Shown here one piece after another: positions 59,201 to 64,000 of a DNA stretch of 64,000 nucleotides. Location: NCBI RefSeq assembly GCF_964340395.1, contig NC_135558.1:11020501-11084500 (forward strand). The letters are read 5' to 3'. The DNA is from Glandiceps talaboti (lineage: Eukaryota > Hemichordata > Enteropneusta > Spengelidae). Each line of letters begins with the position of its first letter. Within the stretch, counting starts at the first letter, position 1. The position numbers and the translations under genes are program-made. Under the pieces are notes generated by a model. It had not been told where the DNA came from. It saw nothing but the letters and a program-made list of their open reading frames with translations, and did not search any database.

Positions 59201-62200
59201 GAGACACTGGCCATTGAAGGTGACAGTCCAAATTGGACCTCTAAGTACTTTGGGATGAAAGGAATCAAACCAATAACTGAGCCCATCTTGAATGAATAAC
59301 CTAACATCAGAGCCATGTAGTATGGATTGGTTAGGAATCTCCAAAACAGCTTGAGTATTTCTGAAATTGAAACAAGACTTAGTTGAATGGGACTTCACTA
59401 TGGAAATTAATGGTGTAAAGTAATGAGGTCTTCTCGATCTCTAACACGTATTGCCTTGCCTTATTTGGGCACTAGTAGACATCTATTATCCCAAGTGCTG
59501 TTTTGGAGCAACAATTTCGCTAGGCTGAAAGCTGATGTAAACAGTTGCCACATAACAGCACGAAGTGTTATATAACACCTACTAGTGCCCGAATAAGGCC
59601 AGGCAACAAGTGTTTTTATAACGCATCACATAACCAGGCACGTATTCTTTTTGTAGTTAGGGCAAATCATCGGTAGGACTCCCATGCCAAATTAATAGTG
59701 CGCGAGGGAACGAATGAGAATAGTGCCTGATGCGTGCAAATTGAGGCCACTATGAATCTAAGTTTAAACCACGTGACACGGTTGAAGCCAATCACTGAAG
59801 GCTCTATGAAGACGATATGTTATAATGATAATGAATATACAATGAAGTGCATATATTATTTCATTGGGTCTGTGTCATGAATATTCAAAGCAATGAATGT
59901 AATGATTATTCCAGAGGAACCAGTGACAGGTAAAACGATGACTTCCAGGTGACAACACGAGGGCTTTTTTTTGCTTTTTGCTTTTTTTCTCTCGAATGGC
60001 ATATAATTATCTCTTTACCTTTAATCCTTGAAAGTTTGCCTGTCCTAACAATTGTGCTGTTCACAGAATTTGACGGGCCATCACTTTTCTTCAGCAGTTT
60101 ATCAAAATACACTTCAGAATTTTTGCTGGACTTGGGTAACTGCTTTGGGATGAAGAAGAATGGAAGGGCCACTGGGACTCCTACCACTACAAAGCAGGCG
60201 TTTCCCAACCACCAAGCTCCAATCCATTCTTCGTCAGATGAATTCAATGCGATTGGCGAATCACTCTCTTTGTCGAAATCAACATACAGCAGCAAACATG
60301 CTGCTCCCAGGAAACTTGTCGCCACTGCGCCAAATCCCCACATTGTATTTATGACACCTGTATGAATAAACAAAGCACACATTTACTGAATTTTCCAAAT
60401 CATTGTTCATTGATGGTCTACAGTTCCCTGTCTATGCTCTGCCTCTGCAATACGTATAAACTTTGGGACTTGACAGAAATTACAGGGAAGGGGGAGGGCC
60501 GGTGGTTTTTAAAAGATTGATACATGAAAATCGTTGACCATCCCCTAAGCTTAGCGCTTGCACAAATATGTTAACCTCATCCATGAATGAAGAATAGTTA
60601 CCCTTCCCTACTCATCCATGCATAAAAAATAGTGACCCTCCCCATCTTTCACAGTCCTCATGACTGACAAAATATAATTATTATATAATAACACTTATAA
60701 TCTACTAAAGTTTCCATTTTAATTACAATCAAATTTAAACTGAATGCCTCCTTAAACTGAAAGCCTCTCGCAAGCGTTAAACCATAGATCTTTGGTCCTT
60801 ACACAGAGTGTTGGAATGCTATGTTCTGAGTTATAGCTGTTATACTGATGTATCTCTTAATTCGAAAATTATTGATATGATATTATAAGAAATTTGAAGC
60901 TTGCATAGTTAACATATTGCCTAATTGTCGAAAAGTCGTTAATTATTCAAATTAGCCATTAACATTATGAGCTACATCAAATGACACATGAACTTGTTTA
61001 CTATCAATGCATGCTCTAATTATATGAAATTTGAAGTTTGTATTCTAAAGATATAGCACATTCTAAAGATATGTTTATTTCATTTTAGTCTTTCTGAGTA
61101 CCGTAGAGCCCATGCGAGATTTAGATGCTCTAGCCATCCATTGGAAATCGAATCTGGGAGATACGGATGAATTGAAAGAGAATTTAGGATATGTAGATTA
61201 GTTCTATTGAGGACGAATATCATTTTATTTTCAAGTGTCCAGCAAGGGATTATATATAAGGAAACGGTATTTACCAACTCCACTATACAGATCACCCTCA
61301 CTTATTGTATAGGCACTATGTACTATGGAACTATTTGTGCCACTGAATGTAATGTATTAAAACATTCTGGACTGGTGGCCCATATTATGCTGAAATAAAC
61401 AATTATTATAATACCAACAACACGAAAATATTAACGGTGTTTATACATTTTAAAGAAAAATAGGGTGAAAACAAGACTTCGTTTACAATGGTATGCATGG
61501 CAGTTTGAATTTCGCATATTTACATATATTACCAATACAATGCCATGTTGTTGACTGTACATAATATTACCATATATTATGTATTTCTTTCAAAGCTTTA
61601 AAGTGGCCATATAGACAAGGATTTGGTATTTTATTGTGGATTTTTATTTACAAAACAATTTTATCATGGCTTCCTAGTTGAAAAATCAATATAATACAAC
61701 ATTGACAAAGTCTGTGATTTGTAACTCAATGCATTGCAAAAAGCTTAAACAAGTGTACAAAGTTTGGTATCGTGTGTACAATAACAAACATTTTACACAT
61801 TTGCCACACTTCAATACCAAGATCGCATTTTTTTGCTACATTTAGTATAAATGAAATAAACCAATTAAATGTATTGCAGACATTAGGGCGCCAAATTTGA
61901 ATGTTTTCCTTAGTATCAAACACTCGATCAAGGGCGCGTAAAATGTCCTCTGCAGTGTTCATTTGATGTCTGTATGGTGGCATGTGTAGTTTGTTTCATC
62001 GCTTAAACAAAATGTGGCAAGAAACTGTACTCATTCAATCTTCCTACATGTATGTTAAAGTGTAGCATGTCCTGTTTCTTATTGGTTTCTGAGTAGTTGT
62101 GTCAAACAGAAAAGCTGCATGGTATTGTGAAATAGACTGTAAGTATATTAAGTCCTTACCGATATAAAATGATGACGACTCGTGTTTAGCATGATCATCT

Positions 62201-62993
62201 ACGAAGGACACCCCAAGGGTGTACAAGGCACTGTAGCCCGTGCCGACTAAAAAGGCTCCAATAGACAATAACACATATGCCACCTCGCTGTCTTTTGAAC
62301 TCTTGGCCTCAGTAGTATCACATTGATGATTTGAATTGTTTAGCATTGAATTCGTAGAGCACAGATTCGATAGGTCGGTACTGTTTACCATATCAGTTTT
62401 GTCGTAATGACTGTATCGACCAAGCACTAAATGTGGCAGCAAACTCACCAAAGCGCCAACCACTACTGTTAGGAATCCGATGCCAGCCCAGCGAGGACGA
62501 TGGCTGTTAGGACGTCCACCAAGATAAGAGACGGGCATGATAGTCAACAACACACCTGTGTGTAACATACTGAACAGAGAACTTAGTTGGGAGACACTCA
62601 GCTCATAACGCCTTTCAATGGTAGTTAATATGCCGGCATTGTAATATCTCACCATCGAATACACAAACATGGACAGAGAGAACCAGGTTACAAAACAGCG
62701 AATATCTCTGAAACAAGACTTAGACTTATTTTCAGAATTTTTGGAACTTTTTGGTATTTCTTCGTTATCCGTACGAGAAGACTCACTATCGACCTTAAAA
62801 TAGTCATCGTCGTTTCTCGAATATTCATCATGATTTTCCTCCTAAGTCAAACAAAAAGATGGAGAGTGAATTGTAAGATGAATCTATAAATTTTAAAATC
62901 AAATTTCACTTTTAAAAATATCAAACTCTTTTATATTGTCGTAGGTAAAACAATGTTCATATATTCTTTAAATACCTTTCTCAGTCTATCCAT
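56236..62993 (-). CDS. Solute carrier organic anion transporter, SLCO/OATP family (694 aa, 9 exons)
   Basis: Exons (minus): 62993-62976, 62841-62160, 60357-60019, 59360-59196, 58904-58724, 57852-57711, 57199-57039, 56793-56729, 56567-56236; all phases close. OATPs are 12-span plasma-membrane carriers for bulky organic anions (steroid conjugates, thyroid hormone, prostaglandins). Diagnostic features seen: the family signature EEWIGAWWLGN before TM6; YTLGVSFVDDH and SFYIG near TM4; FIPKYLEVQFGLS; and a Kazal-like extracellular loop at about 462-509 (CSCSVDLFDPVCGTDGNTYA, then C at SPCHAAC). SGPPNKKAFALGL precedes TM11. Length is normal for the family. The acidic N-terminal tail (first 70 residues) and the C-terminal tail are cytoplasmic. 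No missing motif. Subfamily not assignable by eye. Transcribed toward the adaptor cluster; no evidence of shared function. Confidence 0.92.
59452..59607. mobile_element. Small MITE in an SLCO intron
   Basis: About 155 bp with inverted ends TTGCCTTGCCTTATTTGGGC, CACTAGTAG and CTAGTGC, CCGAATAAGGCCAGGCAA. In the intron between SLCO exons 3 and 4. Confidence 0.7.
61602..61805. mobile_element. TTAA-flanked palindromic MITE, copy C (left half only)
   Basis: TTAA followed by AGTGGCCATATAGACAAGGA, TTTTATCATGGCTTCCTAG and AATAACAAACATTTTACACA: the left half of the element at 18724. The right half is absent. In the long intron between SLCO exons 2 and 3. Confidence 0.75.
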
Positions 62994-64000
62994 GGTTATC
63001 CAAACCTTTCTTGTACTTCAAGCTATCAACCAAGAAACCTTTTTCGTTTGCTAAACCAAATAGAAAGATAAACGTAATAAGCCACAAATTGAAAATTCGT
63101 AAGGCCAGGGAAAGAAAATTAGTTTCTCCTCCATGGGAAATTTCAAAAGTGATGCGGCGACGCGGTTTTCTTAGAGCTCCATTATACTGATCAATATGAT
63201 TATACACTGAGAAAAAAAATTGTCATAAAAGGTTTGATAATGTATACATTATAATGCACACAAATGGCTAAAAACTGTACATATATGTAATACTGCCCAT
63301 GGTGCATTATGGGAATACTAAACTAATATTTTGACAGCATTATGTATATATACATCAACGTGACTTGTAGAGGCCTCAAACGTTTTTTCAATCAACTGCA
63401 GTAATGCCAAGCATAATATCTACCTGTCCATTATGTTGGTTTTCATGTAAAATAATACATGATGGTACAGTGGTTATTCCCTTTATGTATTATGGCAAAC
63501 GTCATACGTACAATCTTTGGACAATTCTATTATAGACCAACAATATTACATGATATATGCAGTCTAAATTCATATTTAATATTTCTCCTATACTCATACA
63601 CAGAGAAATGGGCGAAAATGCATGCACTCAGGTTTGGGCTTATACATTCACTTTTATCGACTTGACCCGACGCGATGCAAATGACATGGTTGGATAGAAC
63701 AATGATCTGCCTTGCCTGACATGACCCCATTTCACCTCTCATGACCATGCTTGTTTAAATTCCCCATAGTTGTCCAAGATGATATATTGTCAAATCTGAA
63801 AGTTTGGTCAAGAAAGTCCATCGGAAAGTACAAAAGTTGAAATTTTTCGAATTTCCCCTACCCCTATGTTTAATATGACCACCTGCCGCATCTTGAAGTT
63901 AAACATTATGTATGTTGCCATCACATTTTTACCTTCCGTAAGGGGAGGTTATGTTATGCTTTTGTCTGTCTGTGTGTCCATGTGTGGGTATGTGTGTATG
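62994..64000. other. SLCO upstream region and repeat edge
   Basis: No upstream exon or TATA box is obvious. From about 63930 the sequence CCTTCCGTAAGGGGAGGTTA followed by GTCTGTCTGTGTGTCC resembles a dispersed repeat cut by the window end. Confidence 0.4.

Overview
The window looks like intron-rich nuclear DNA of an invertebrate animal, probably marine. It is AT-rich, full of microsatellites (TA, CA, CATA, CAGA, TATG, CT), foldback or MITE-type repeats and one LINE fragment. The genes have GT-AG introns of 0.3 to 2 kb. The protein families (MyD88-type death domains, CARD, OATP transporter, EF-hand plus deoxyribosyltransferase-like domains) are metazoan. I cannot name the phylum; a deuterostome or lophotrochozoan fits. 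No bacterial features, rRNA, genuine tRNA gene or virus-derived element was recognised. All gene models were spliced by eye: reading frame and intron phase close at every junction listed unless I say otherwise.

Layout. (1) 3023-12203, minus strand: a 483-aa protein with two nucleoside 2-deoxyribosyltransferase-like domains separated by an EF-hand pair. Further minus-strand exons at 13646-22420 encode a second, degenerate EF-hand pair and are probably the 5' part of the same locus, but the junction is unresolved. (2) 23275-31279, plus strand, starting 854 bp away head to head: a 441-aa adaptor with CARD, death domain, divergent death domain and a C-terminal death domain resembling that of MyD88. 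(3) 31.3-37.7 kb: a repeat-rich spacer with a truncated LINE and several tandem repeats. (4) 37733-41244, plus: a 205-aa paralog with the divergent and MyD88-type death domains. (5) 45499-47273, plus, and (6) 50076-52612, plus: 197- and 199-aa paralogs, each with one FADD-like death domain and a MyD88-type death domain. (7) 56236-62993, minus: a complete nine-exon SLCO/OATP organic anion transporter with a Kazal-like loop, 694 aa.

How the genes relate. Four tandem plus-strand genes all end in a MyD88-type death domain, but none has a TIR domain or kinase. Their exons are separated mainly by phase-1 introns, and the short genes look like sub-sets of the exons of the large CARD gene. The three short genes share an upstream sequence block, and the CARD gene has a textbook NF-kB site 23 bp before its ATG. 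The neighbouring divergent gene encodes a putative nucleotide or NAD-processing enzyme. I therefore read the window as a locally expanded innate-immune adaptor cluster beside a possible effector enzyme. The functional link is inference.
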